From positions 310,001 to 374,000 of the forward strand of contig CAVONI010000012.1 in NCBI GenBank assembly GCA_963697285.1: a DNA stretch of 64,000 nt, written 5' to 3'. The stretch is from JAEUQQ01 sp963697285 (GTDB lineage Bacteria; Acidobacteriota; Vicinamibacteria; Vicinamibacterales; JAFNAJ01). Made by a program: the position numbers and the translations under genes. Under the pieces are notes generated by a model that made no database searches, was not told the origin of the DNA, and saw nothing but the letters and a program-made list of their open reading frames with translations. Of this stretch, positions 29,399-37,842 are shown piece after piece (the stretch's first letter is position 1; each line of letters starts with the position of its first letter).

Positions 29399-31348
29399 CT
29401 AGCGCGGACCCGTGGGTTCGAGCGACGCGGAGACCCGTCGGGTCTGGCTCGGCGTCACCTCGACGGCCGTCGTCCACGGCCGATGTCCCGGGAGTTCGAG
29501 ACGAATCTGGTGGGTGCCGGGCGTCAACCCGGGCACGGTCACGGGGCTCGAGCCCACGGCTCGCCCGTCGATCAATACGCGGGCACCCGTTGGTCGTGTG
29601 GCGACCTCGAGCGTACCCGTCCGCTGGCTCGCTGCGGGGGCCGCGGCTGGCCGTGCGGGTGTGCTGCGCGGTGTCGCGTTGCGCGCCAGCGTCACGGCGA
29701 CCGCCGATTCGGGACGGCGCGACGAGAGCGTCACCCGCTCCGAGTGCGCCTGGTAGCCGTCGCGTGACACGTCGAGGCGGTAGGTGCCGAGCGCGAGATC
29801 GCGCACGACCAGGGGGGTCGTGCCGCGCGCCCGGCCATCCAGCGTCACGCGCGCACCGGTCGGCGTCGACGTGATGCGCACGACGCCCGGCGTGCGATCG
29901 GCGGGCGTTGTCGAGGGTGGCACCCTCGCGGGTGCGGACGGCGCCGCTGTCGGCGCGGGTGCAGGTGGAGGTGCCGGCCGCGTCACTGGCGTCGCTGCAC
30001 CGCCGGCATCCCCGGCGCCCGGCAGCACGTCGTTGACGACGACCTCGTCGTCAGACACGGTCGCGCGCTCCATCGGCGCGGCTGCCGGTGCCGACGTCTG
30101 TGCGCGCTCGCCGAACGAGGCGCCTCGCATGAACCATGCCCCCGACAGGAACCCGATGAACAGGCCCAGGCACAGCGTCGCCGCCAGCAGGCCGTACGGA
30201 CGCGGCGCCCCTGCGGCCACGGGAGGCAGGACTGCCGCCGGTAGGTGCTCACCGACCTGCCACGATGAGCCCGCGGGCCGGTCCACTTCCAGGTCTTCCC
30301 GGACCGGATCCTCGAAGCCGGTGATTGCGCTGCCGCGAACGGGCGGAACGCCCTGGTCTGCCGCGAGGCCGAGCGAGATGCCTGGCTCGTCGAACGCGTC
30401 GGCCAGCAGTGAAGGGGCCTGCACGTCGCGACCGCCTCCGGCGCGGGAGCCGGGCACCGGATCGACGGGCAGGGGGCGCGCGTCAGCGGCCGCGTCGGCC
30501 GCCTCGTCGGGATCCTCGAGCGGCAGGCGTGGCGCCAGGGGCTCGGATGAGCACGCCGCCTCGAGGGCGTCGGCGAACTCCCGGGTCGTCGCGAACCGCT
30601 GGGCAGGATCCTCGGCCAGGGCACGCGTCAACGCCTTCGACCACAGTTCGATGTCGAGACCGGCCTCCTCGAGGACCGTTGGCACGGGCAGGTGGCCGCC
30701 CGACGAGGCGCGCCGCGTGCCGATCAATTCGAGGGTGATCACGGCCAGGGAGTACAGGTCGGCCCGTGCATCCCACGCGTGGCCGGCGACGCGCTCGGGG
30801 GCGACGTACGGCCGGCGGCGGGGCGCGCGGAATCCGGCGCGCTCAATCACGTGAGCGATGCCGACACCCGTGATGGCGATCCCGTCGAGGTCCTGCGTCA
30901 CGAGGATGTCGCGCGGATGCAACGCACCGTGCGTCCAGCCGTCTGCGGCGGCGGCGTCGAGTGCATCCGCAATCAGCCCGACCAGCGCGACCACCTCGTC
31001 GATCGACGGCCGCGTGCGCCGCCGCAGGATGGCGTCGAGGCCTTCGCCCGGGGCGAACTCCTGTGCCAGCCAGGGGGTCGCGTGGTCGACGCCCGCGCGC
31101 ACGGGCCGCACCAGGCCGGGCATGGCGCTCGGCCAGTGGCTCACGAGCGCCTGCAGGTCGTCGCCGACGTCATCGGCGAGTTCCGGAGTCAGGTCGAGGC
31201 GGAAGACCTTGACCGCGACCAGGCGCTCGCGCTCGTCGTCGTGCGCACGGAAGACAGGTCCCAGCACGCCACTGCCCAACTGGTGCAGGACGCGGTATGG
31301 TCCGATGGTCGTCGGCAGGGCGAGCGGACTGGAGTCGTCGGTGGTCAG
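29399..31348 (-). CDS. Membrane-anchored Ser/Thr pseudokinase with two PEGA domains, probable CTG start
   Basis: About 649 residues. The kinase-like domain keeps the ATP Lys (LVAVKVF), but the catalytic HRD is replaced by HGA (GWTHGALHPRDILVT) and DFG by GVG (AITGVGIAHV). APE (YVAPERVAG) remains. It should therefore be catalytically weak or dead. A single membrane helix follows (GLLAATLCLGLFIGFLSGAWF), then a Pro/Ala-rich stretch and two PEGA repeats (VRITSTPTGARVTLDGRARGTTPL; LEVATRPTGARVLIDGRAVGSSPV), likely outside the membrane. The frame has no ATG or GTG early enough to include the glycine loop (IGPYRVLHQLGSG). CTG 31348 preceded by CGAGAG fits best; TTG 31279 would cut into the loop. 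Confidence 0.82.
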   Translation of the reverse strand: MTTDDSSPLALPTTIGPYRVLHQLGSGVLGPVFRAHDDERERLVAVKVFRLDLTPELADDVGDDLQALVSHWPSAMPGLVRPVRAGVDHATPWLAQEFAPGEGLDAILRRRTRPSIDEVVALVGLIADALDAAAADGWTHGALHPRDILVTQDLDGIAITGVGIAHVIERAGFRAPRRRPYVAPERVAGHAWDARADLYSLAVITLELIGTRRASSGGHLPVPTVLEEAGLDIELWSKALTRALAEDPAQRFATTREFADALEAACSSEPLAPRLPLEDPDEAADAAADARPLPVDPVPGSRAGGGRDVQAPSLLADAFDEPGISLGLAADQGVPPVRGSAITGFEDPVREDLEVDRPAGSSWQVGEHLPAAVLPPVAAGAPRPYGLLAATLCLGLFIGFLSGAWFMRGASFGERAQTSAPAAAPMERATVSDDEVVVNDVLPGAGDAGGAATPVTRPAPPPAPAPTAAPSAPARVPPSTTPADRTPGVVRITSTPTGARVTLDGRARGTTPLVVRDLALGTYRLDVSRDGYQAHSERVTLSSRRPESAVAVTLARNATPRSTPARPAAAPAASQRTGTLEVATRPTGARVLIDGRAVGSSPVTVPGLTPGTHQIRLELPGHRPWTTAVEVTPSQTRRVSASLEPTGPR

Positions 31349-31503
31349 TGGCGGCTCTCGTTCGACGCAGCACGCTGCGCCGCGTCAGGGTGAACTACAG
31401 CGCGTATGCTGTCGGCCGGAGAGAGTATAGCGTGCCGGTGCGCCGCACGCGCACGTCCGTTTCCTTGACAGCGCGACGCATCCGGCGACAGAGTAACCGG
31501 ACC

Positions 31504-33150
31504 GTGCAAGAGCCGAGTGCCTCTGCCATCGCTCGTACTGCGATCGACCTCCGACGTCTGCCGTGGGTGAGCCGCCTCGCCGCGGCGTATGCGTACGATT
31601 TCGCGCCGCTTGCGCCGTTCTATGCCGGCAATCCCGCAGACGAGTCGGCCTGGGTCGAGGCCGTCGCGCGCGCCCAGGCGTACCCCCGCCAGCGGGCCGC
31701 GGTCGCCGATGTCATCGAGAAGCAGCAGGCCCGGCGCGGCGCCCCGCCCGCGGCCAGGGCCAACGTCGGTCGCCTGCGCGAGCCGAACGCGGTCGCCATC
31801 GTCACCGGCCAGCAGGCGGGGGTGTTCGGCGGGCCGCTCTACACGCTGCTCAAGGCCCTCACCGCCATCGACCTGGCCCGGTCGCTCGAGGCGCGGACCG
31901 GAACGCCCGTCATCCCGATTTTCTGGATCGACAGCGAAGACCACGATTGGGATGAGGTCGCCACCACGACGGTCCTCACCGCAGAGCACGACGCCCGCTC
32001 CATCACCATGCCGAAGCTGGCTGGCGCCGGCGACACGCCGGTGGCGCAGTTGATGCTCGACAGCCGCGCAGCGGCAACCATCGATGACGTGCGGGCGGCG
32101 CTGCCCCCGACCGAATTCACGGCCGAAGTCATCGAGACGCTGACGCGGGCGTACGCGCCGGGCCGGTCGATGTCCGAAGCATTCGGATGCCTGCTCGAGT
32201 CGTGGCTGGGGTCGATGGGCCTCGTGGTGTACGACTGTGCGTGCCCGAACGCCAAGCCGCTGGTCGCGGGAGTCTTCGCGCGTGAACTCGCCCATCCGGG
32301 CCGCACGGCGGCGCTCGCCGGCACCGCCGGTCAGCGGCTCGCCTCGCTGGGGTTCCACGCGCAGGTCACGACCCACGAGGACGGGGTCGCGCTGTTCTCG
32401 CTGGTCAACGGGCGGCACGCCATCCACTGGAACGGCGGCATGTACGAGATCGGCGGCGAGTTCATTGCGCCCGACGTGCTCAGGATGCGGGCCGAGACGA
32501 CGCCGTCGGAGTTCAGTCCCAACGTCCTGCTGCGTCCGCTGGTGCAGGACACGCTCTTTCCGACCGTCTGTTACGTGGGCGGCCCGGCCGAACTGGCGTA
32601 CCTCGGCCAGTTGCGCGAGGTCTACGACCACTTCGGCATCCCGATGCCGCTCGTGCTCCCCCGCGCCACCGCCACCGTCATCGATCCGCCGGCTGCCCGA
32701 TTCCTGGCGAAGTACGATGTGCCGTGGCTGGCGCTGCAACCCCAGGACGAGCATGCGCTGAACCAGTTGCTCGAGTCGCAGTTGCCGCCCTCGGTCGAAG
32801 CGTCGCTGCACGCGGCGGGGGTGGACATCGGCGAGCGCATGCGGCAGGTCATCGAGGCGGTCCCCGTGATCGACCCGACACTCGAGGGTGCGGCCAGGTC
32901 GACGCTCGGCCGGATGGAGCACGACCTCAAGACCCTGCACAACAAGATCATCCAGGCGGCCAAGAAGCGCGACGAGACGCTGCGTCGCCAGTTCGTGCGG
33001 ACACGCGCGCTGGTCTTTCCCAGTGGCCAGATCCAGGAGCGCACGCTGGGCGCCATCACGTTCCTGAACAAGTACGGGCCGGCCTTCATCGACGCGTTGG
33101 CCGCCGATCTCCCACGCGACGCCGGCACGCACTGGCTACTGACGCTATAG
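31504..33150 (+). CDS. bshC: BshC, putative cysteine-adding enzyme of bacillithiol synthesis
   Basis: A 548-residue protein from GTG 31504, the usual BshC length. Family blocks are AIVTGQQAGVFGGPLYTLLKALTAIDLARSLE, PVIPIFWIDSEDHDWDEVATT, PTVCYVGGPAELAYLGQLREVYDHFGIPMPLVLPRA and a C-terminal coiled-coil region (AARSTLGRMEHDLKTLHNKIIQAAKKRDETL). BshC ligates cysteine to glucosaminyl-malate, the last step to the low-molecular-weight thiol bacillithiol. The companions bshA and bshB are not in this window. It is followed 22 bases later by a penicillin-binding protein, so the two may be co-transcribed. An open frame extends upstream to 31297 but overlaps the divergent pseudokinase start. Confidence 0.9.
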   Translation: MQEPSASAIARTAIDLRRLPWVSRLAAAYAYDFAPLAPFYAGNPADESAWVEAVARAQAYPRQRAAVADVIEKQQARRGAPPAARANVGRLREPNAVAIVTGQQAGVFGGPLYTLLKALTAIDLARSLEARTGTPVIPIFWIDSEDHDWDEVATTTVLTAEHDARSITMPKLAGAGDTPVAQLMLDSRAAATIDDVRAALPPTEFTAEVIETLTRAYAPGRSMSEAFGCLLESWLGSMGLVVYDCACPNAKPLVAGVFARELAHPGRTAALAGTAGQRLASLGFHAQVTTHEDGVALFSLVNGRHAIHWNGGMYEIGGEFIAPDVLRMRAETTPSEFSPNVLLRPLVQDTLFPTVCYVGGPAELAYLGQLREVYDHFGIPMPLVLPRATATVIDPPAARFLAKYDVPWLALQPQDEHALNQLLESQLPPSVEASLHAAGVDIGERMRQVIEAVPVIDPTLEGAARSTLGRMEHDLKTLHNKIIQAAKKRDETLRRQFVRTRALVFPSGQIQERTLGAITFLNKYGPAFIDALAADLPRDAGTHWLLTL

Positions 33151-33172
33151 TCGGCGCAGGCGCCTAGATTCC

Positions 33173-35506
33173 GTGGCCGTTCGCAACGCTTCCCCGTCGC
33201 CCCCTCGTGCCCGCCGCCCCCGGCGCTGGCTGCGCCGCCTGGCCTGGCTGGTCGTGTTCGTGCTGGTCGTGCTCGGCGGCGTCTTCGCGTACTTCTACGT
33301 CACGCTTGCCACGCTCGTCGACGCGCGCCTCAGCGGCGCGCTCGACCGCGGCGAGCCGCGCGTGTTCGCCCGGCCGTTCGAACTGCGGATTGGCCAGCAG
33401 ATCTCCCTCGCCGAACTCGTCGATCGACTGAACGATCTCGGCTACGCCGAGCGGGCCACCGTCGAGGCGCCTGGCGAGTTCGCCGTCGCCGAACGGACGA
33501 TCTCGCTCATCGCGCGCGGCGGGCCGATGGCCGACAAGACCATCCGCGTGTCGTTCACGCCGGCGCCCGCGGAGCCGGCCAGGGCCTCGACGCGGCCTCC
33601 CCCACCCGATCACGTGACGCGGCTGCTCGTGTCGGGCGCAGGCGAGGCGACGGCGGTGACGGTGGACGCGCCGCTGCTCTCGGCCCTCGCCACGGGGGTC
33701 CGCGAGAAGCGTCGTCGCGTGCCGCTCGACCACATCCCGCGCCTGATGCGCGAGGCGGTGCTGGCCATCGAGGATCGGCGCTTCTACGACCATCCCGGGG
33801 TAGACATCATCCGCACCGTGGGCGCCGTGGTGACCAACCTGCGGGGCGACAAGCCGTACCTGGTGGGCGGATCGACGCTGACGCAGCAACTCGTGAAGAA
33901 CTCGTTCCTGTCGCGGGAGAAAACCGTCAAGCGCAAGTTGCAGGAACAGATGATGGCGATCATCCTCGAGCGTCGTCTCACCAAGGACGACATCCTCGAG
34001 TTCTATCTCAACGACGTCTACCTGGGCCAGCGGGGATCGTTCGCCATTCACGGCGTGGCCGAAGCCGCCCGCCTCATCTTCGGGAAGGATGTCTCGAACC
34101 TGTCGCTGGCCGAAGCCGCCACGATCGCCGGGATGATCCAGGCTCCGCCCATGTACTCGCCGTTCCGGTACCCCGATCGTGCCAGGGACCGACGCAACGT
34201 GGTGCTGCGCGCGATGGCGGATTCGGGATTCGTCTCGACCGAGCGGATGCAGGAGGCGGCCGACGAGTTGCTGGCGCCCGTCGCGCGGGCGCTCGATGCC
34301 GAGGCGCCGTGGTTCGTCGACCTGATTGGCCAGCAGTTCACCGACGCCTACCCGGGAGTCGCGCGCGACGAGGCGGCCGTCGACATCTACACCACGCTCG
34401 ACCTGCACCTGCAGCGGATCGCGCAGAGCGCCGTGCGGGAGGGTGCGGACCGGGTGGACCAACTGCTCGCGAGGCGCAAGCGGCGGCCCGAGCCAGTGCA
34501 GGCGTCGCTGCTGGCCATCGACCCGCGGACGGGCGACGTGCTGGCGTTCGTCGGTGGACGCTCGTACAACCAGTCGCAGTTCAACCGGGTGCTGTCGGCG
34601 CGTCGTCAGCCTGGCTCGGTGTTCAAGCCGTTCGTCTACCTCTCGGCCTTCGAGGCGGCCGCGGAGGAGGGCCGCACCGACCTGACACCCGCCAGCATCG
34701 TGGACGACTCGCCGACGACCTTCTACTTCGACGACCAGGAATGGACGCCAGGCAACTACGGCGACGAGTACGACGGTCCGATTACCCTGCGCCGGGCGCT
34801 CGCGCTGTCGCGCAACGTCGGCACCGCCAAGGTCGCCGAACTGGTCGGGTACGACAGGGTGGCGGCGCTGTGGAAACAGGTCGGCACGAGCATGCAGCCG
34901 CAGGCATTTCCCTCGATTTCGCTCGGCGTGTTCGAGGCCACGCCGTGGGAAGTCGCCGAGGCGTACACCGTCTTTCCGAACTTCGGTGAACTGCGGCCCC
35001 TGCGGACGATGCTCCGCGTGGTCGAGGCGGGTCGCGAGGTGGCACCGCCAGCACCGCCTGCCCCGCGACGGATTGCACGCGCCGACACGACGTATCTCGT
35101 GCTCAGCATGATGAAGAGCGTCATCGACGAAGGCACGGGCGCCGGCGCGCGCGCGGAGGGCTTCGCGCTCGACGCCGCGGGCAAGACGGGAACCACCAAC
35201 GATCTGCGCGACGCGTGGTTCGTCGGGTTCACGCCCGATCTGCTCTGCGTCGTGTGGGTGGGCTTCGACGACAACCGTGCGATCGGCCTGAGCGGCAGCC
35301 AGGCGGCGCTCCCGATCTGGACGGCGTTCATGAAGCGCGCCCTCGCAGGCCACGCCAACCTGCCGTTTGCCGACGCGCCCGAGGGCATCGTGTTCGTCGA
35401 CATCGATCGCGACACCGGCAAGCTCGCTGGTCCGAACTGCCCCCGCATCTACCGCGAGTCGTTCCTGATCGGAACCGAACCGGTCGACGAGTGCGACCAG
35501 CACTAG
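33173..35506 (+). CDS. Class A penicillin-binding protein (PBP1b-like transglycosylase/transpeptidase)
   Basis: A 777-residue bifunctional peptidoglycan synthase. A basic N terminus is followed by one membrane helix (LAWLVVFVLVVLGGVFAYFYV). A UB2H-like segment (FARPFELRIGQQISLAELVDRLNDLGY) suggests the PBP1b subgroup. The GT51 domain has AIEDRRFYDHPGVD (near 199), GGSTLTQQLVKN and RKLQEQMMAIILERRLTKDDILEFYLN. The transpeptidase has QPGSVFKPF (catalytic Ser, near 482), LSRNVGTAK (SxN, near 546) and AGKTGTTND (KTG, near 671). It polymerises and cross-links the cell wall from the inner membrane. The start is GTG 33173. Confidence 0.94.
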   Translation: MAVRNASPSPPRARRPRRWLRRLAWLVVFVLVVLGGVFAYFYVTLATLVDARLSGALDRGEPRVFARPFELRIGQQISLAELVDRLNDLGYAERATVEAPGEFAVAERTISLIARGGPMADKTIRVSFTPAPAEPARASTRPPPPDHVTRLLVSGAGEATAVTVDAPLLSALATGVREKRRRVPLDHIPRLMREAVLAIEDRRFYDHPGVDIIRTVGAVVTNLRGDKPYLVGGSTLTQQLVKNSFLSREKTVKRKLQEQMMAIILERRLTKDDILEFYLNDVYLGQRGSFAIHGVAEAARLIFGKDVSNLSLAEAATIAGMIQAPPMYSPFRYPDRARDRRNVVLRAMADSGFVSTERMQEAADELLAPVARALDAEAPWFVDLIGQQFTDAYPGVARDEAAVDIYTTLDLHLQRIAQSAVREGADRVDQLLARRKRRPEPVQASLLAIDPRTGDVLAFVGGRSYNQSQFNRVLSARRQPGSVFKPFVYLSAFEAAAEEGRTDLTPASIVDDSPTTFYFDDQEWTPGNYGDEYDGPITLRRALALSRNVGTAKVAELVGYDRVAALWKQVGTSMQPQAFPSISLGVFEATPWEVAEAYTVFPNFGELRPLRTMLRVVEAGREVAPPAPPAPRRIARADTTYLVLSMMKSVIDEGTGAGARAEGFALDAAGKTGTTNDLRDAWFVGFTPDLLCVVWVGFDDNRAIGLSGSQAALPIWTAFMKRALAGHANLPFADAPEGIVFVDIDRDTGKLAGPNCPRIYRESFLIGTEPVDECDQH

Positions 35507-36040
35507 ACCCACACACCCCGCCGGTGACGCGCGTTTCGCGCCACGACGTGATCCCCCTCACGGCAGAAACTGCGAATCGGGCACCTGCCGCCCCCCAGCA
35601 ACTGCCGCCAACCCGTCTATTCGCAACATCTGCGTACCCGCACCGCCCCGCCCCCGGCCGTAACTGAATTCGGGTCTGACCCCAATTCGGCGCGTGGAGA
35701 TTTTTTCATCTCGCCGGGGGCGGTGGTCGGCACATTTCTGCGGCCGTCGGCTGGCGACGCGCTGCAAAGGTGGAGATAGCAACGCTTTATGTCACCCCGC
35801 ACGATGCCTTGGTTGGCGCGGCTGGGCTGGAGATCGGGGAATCGTTCACCGGAATCGAGCCAACGTCGGGGCGCGTTTCTTGCTTGGACGAAGTGATCCT
35901 ACCGATCAGACCAATCGACTCGCGCTCCCGTCCGGGGGCTAGGCGGACGACTGCGTCGGCGCACACACGGAAGACGGAGGGGTAGCCATGACGGTGGCCC
36001 CGCGTTGCCGTGGCAAACCGGACATCTGGAGACGGACGAG
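35507..36040. other. Intergenic stretch with a REP-like palindrome
   Basis: About 530 bases between the penicillin-binding protein and the PQQ-propeller gene. It holds one copy of the GAATT...CAATTC palindrome (35666-35688). The section from about 35690 to 35990 has visibly lower GC than its surroundings and short open frames without any family resemblance (for example 35770-35985). It could be a remnant of transferred DNA. I find no transposase motif in it. Confidence 0.5.
35666..35688. repeat. REP-like palindromic element, copy 1
   Basis: GAATTCGGGTC and GACCCCAATTC form inverted arms around a single T, with one mismatch. The same unit appears at 54207-54229 and 54281-54307. It lies in the gene-free stretch after the penicillin-binding protein. 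Confidence 0.75.
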
Positions 36041-37645
36041 ATGGCACAGTGGACAAAGCAGCAAGTCGGCACAGCCGGCGCGATCGTGGTTGCAGTCGGG
36101 TTGGTCGGAGGGGGCCTGGTGGCGGCGGGCGCAGGCAGCCAGTGGAGTTCGGCAGGCCAGAACATCCAGAACACCCGATACCAGGCCACGGAGACGAAGA
36201 TCAGCGTCCGGAACGTCGGCCAGTTGCAGGTGAAGTGGGCCTTCACGACCGAGGGCGACGTGTCGGCCACGCCGGCCGTGGATGGCGACTCGGTGTACGC
36301 GCCCGACTGGGCCGGCAACCTGTACGCCGTGAATCGTTCCACCGGCGCACAACTGTGGAAGGTGAAGATCATCGACTCGACCGGCGTGCCCGGTGACAAG
36401 GCGCGAGCGACGCCCGTGATCAGCGGCAACAAGGTGATCGTCGGCACGCAGGGCAACGTCTATGCACCGCCCCCCTACGGCGGGCCCGGCGGCAAGCTGC
36501 TCGCCTTCGACAAGAACACGGGTGCGCTGCTCTGGAGCACCACCCTCGACCCCAACCCGTTCGCCGTGATCACGCAGTCGGCCACCGTCCACGCCGGCCG
36601 CGTCTACGTTGGCGTGGCGTCGCTCGAAGAAGGCATCGCCGGCTTCGTGCCAGGCTATCCATGCTGCAACTTCCGCGGCAGCATGCTGGCCCTCGACGTC
36701 GAGACCGGTGCCATCCTCTGGAAGACCTACATGGCGCCCGAGGGATTCAGCGGCAACGCGGTCTGGGGAAGTTCGCCCGCGATCGACGTCAGGCGCGGCC
36801 AGGTCTATGTCGCCACGGGGAACAACTACTCGGTCCCCCCGACCGTGCTCCAGTGCGCCGAGGACGCCGCCGACGCGACGGCGCTGGCAGCATGCCTGCC
36901 AGCCGACAATCACTTCGACTCGGTACTGGCGCTCGACCTGGACACCGGCGCCATCCGATGGGCGACGCGGGCCTTGCCGTACGACGCCTGGACCGTCTCC
37001 TGCCTCACCTTCCTCGGGTTCGACGGCAGCAACTGCCCCAGCCCGGCAGGGCCCGACTACGACTTCGGGCAGGCTCCCGCCCTGTTCACCGTGAAGACCG
37101 GAGCGAAGGGCAAGCCACGCGACCTGGTCGGCGCAGGTCAGAAGAGCGGGAAGTACTGGGCGCTCAATCCCGATACGGGCGCGGTTGTCTGGGTCACGCA
37201 GGCAGGGCCGGGCGGGACCGGCGGCGGACTGCAGTGGGGGTCGGCAGTTGACGGCGAGCGCATCTACACCGCGAATGCCAACTCCGATCAGCGTCCGTGG
37301 ACGATGCCGGATTCGTCGGTGGTCACGAGCGGCGTGTGGAGCGGCCTCGACGCCGTCACCGGCCAGGTGTTGTGGCAGACAGCGCCGCCGCACGGCGGCA
37401 ATTCGTCGGGCCCGGCAACGACGGCCAACGGCGTGGTCTTTGGCTGCACCATCGATCCGGTCGGGTACATGTACGCCCTGAACGGCGCCACCGGCGAGGT
37501 GCTGTGGCAGTTCGCGAGCGGCGGCTCGTGCCTGTCGGGGGCCGCCATCTCGAATGGCACCGTGTTCTGGGGTTCCGGTTACAGCAACTTCGGGTTCAAC
37601 GGCACGCCGAACAACAAGCTGTACGCCTTCCAGCTTCCCAGGTAG
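36041..37645 (+). CDS. Exported PQQ-type beta-propeller protein (polyvinyl-alcohol dehydrogenase-like)
   Basis: A 534-residue protein from ATG 36041, with an N-terminal export or anchor segment (VGTAGAIVVAVGLVGGGLVAAGAG). Repeated tryptophan-docking motifs (YAVNRSTGAQLWKVK, LLAFDKNTGALLWSTT, LALDVETGAILWKTY, YALNGATGEVLWQFA) build an eight-bladed quinoprotein propeller. A vicinal Cys pair (GYPCCNFRGS) matches the disulfide that PQQ alcohol dehydrogenases place beside the cofactor. There is no CxxCH haem site, so electrons would need a separate acceptor. Closest in layout to polyvinyl-alcohol dehydrogenases, but the substrate is unknown. A perfect hairpin follows the stop. Confidence 0.82.
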   Translation: MAQWTKQQVGTAGAIVVAVGLVGGGLVAAGAGSQWSSAGQNIQNTRYQATETKISVRNVGQLQVKWAFTTEGDVSATPAVDGDSVYAPDWAGNLYAVNRSTGAQLWKVKIIDSTGVPGDKARATPVISGNKVIVGTQGNVYAPPPYGGPGGKLLAFDKNTGALLWSTTLDPNPFAVITQSATVHAGRVYVGVASLEEGIAGFVPGYPCCNFRGSMLALDVETGAILWKTYMAPEGFSGNAVWGSSPAIDVRRGQVYVATGNNYSVPPTVLQCAEDAADATALAACLPADNHFDSVLALDLDTGAIRWATRALPYDAWTVSCLTFLGFDGSNCPSPAGPDYDFGQAPALFTVKTGAKGKPRDLVGAGQKSGKYWALNPDTGAVVWVTQAGPGGTGGGLQWGSAVDGERIYTANANSDQRPWTMPDSSVVTSGVWSGLDAVTGQVLWQTAPPHGGNSSGPATTANGVVFGCTIDPVGYMYALNGATGEVLWQFASGGSCLSGAAISNGTVFWGSGYSNFGFNGTPNNKLYAFQLPR

Positions 37646-37656
37646 TCGACACGATG

Positions 37657-37692
37657 GAGATCGGCCCGGGCGTCTCTGCCCGGGCCGATCTC
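37657..37692. terminator. Strong hairpin after the PQQ-propeller gene
   Basis: GAGATCGGCCCGGGC at 37657-37671 pairs perfectly with 37678-37692 around the loop GTCTCT: a 15-bp stem only 11 bases after the stop at 37645. No T-run follows, so it may stop polymerase weakly or only protect the mRNA end. Confidence 0.7.
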
Positions 37693-37793
37693 GGGGGTGT
37701 CTCTTCAGCCGGCCGCATGCCTCCTCACGCGTCTGACTTCGCATATCCCGGTCATGCTGCTCCGCCGATATGGCACGAGTTTCCGGCCGGGGG

Positions 37794-37799
37794 TATACT
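37794..37799 (+). promoter_or_regulatory. Probable -10 box of the parvulin lipoprotein gene
   Basis: TATACT lies 43 bases before the GTG start at 37843, leaving a leader of roughly 35-40 bases. No good -35 hexamer is seen at 17 bases upstream. Confidence 0.45.
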
Positions 37800-37842
37800 T
37801 GCCGGAGTACCTGTCGGATTGGCGTCTCTCAATGAGGTTCGA

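Noticed and set aside
33164..35512. A 782-residue minus-strand frame opposite the penicillin-binding protein.
   Set aside because: The plus strand has all transglycosylase and transpeptidase motifs; the minus frame shows none.
37771..37799. A sigma-54 site (TGGCAC) before the parvulin gene.
   Set aside because: The matching -12 element (TTGC) is absent at the required spacing, and a TATACT -10 box fits better.
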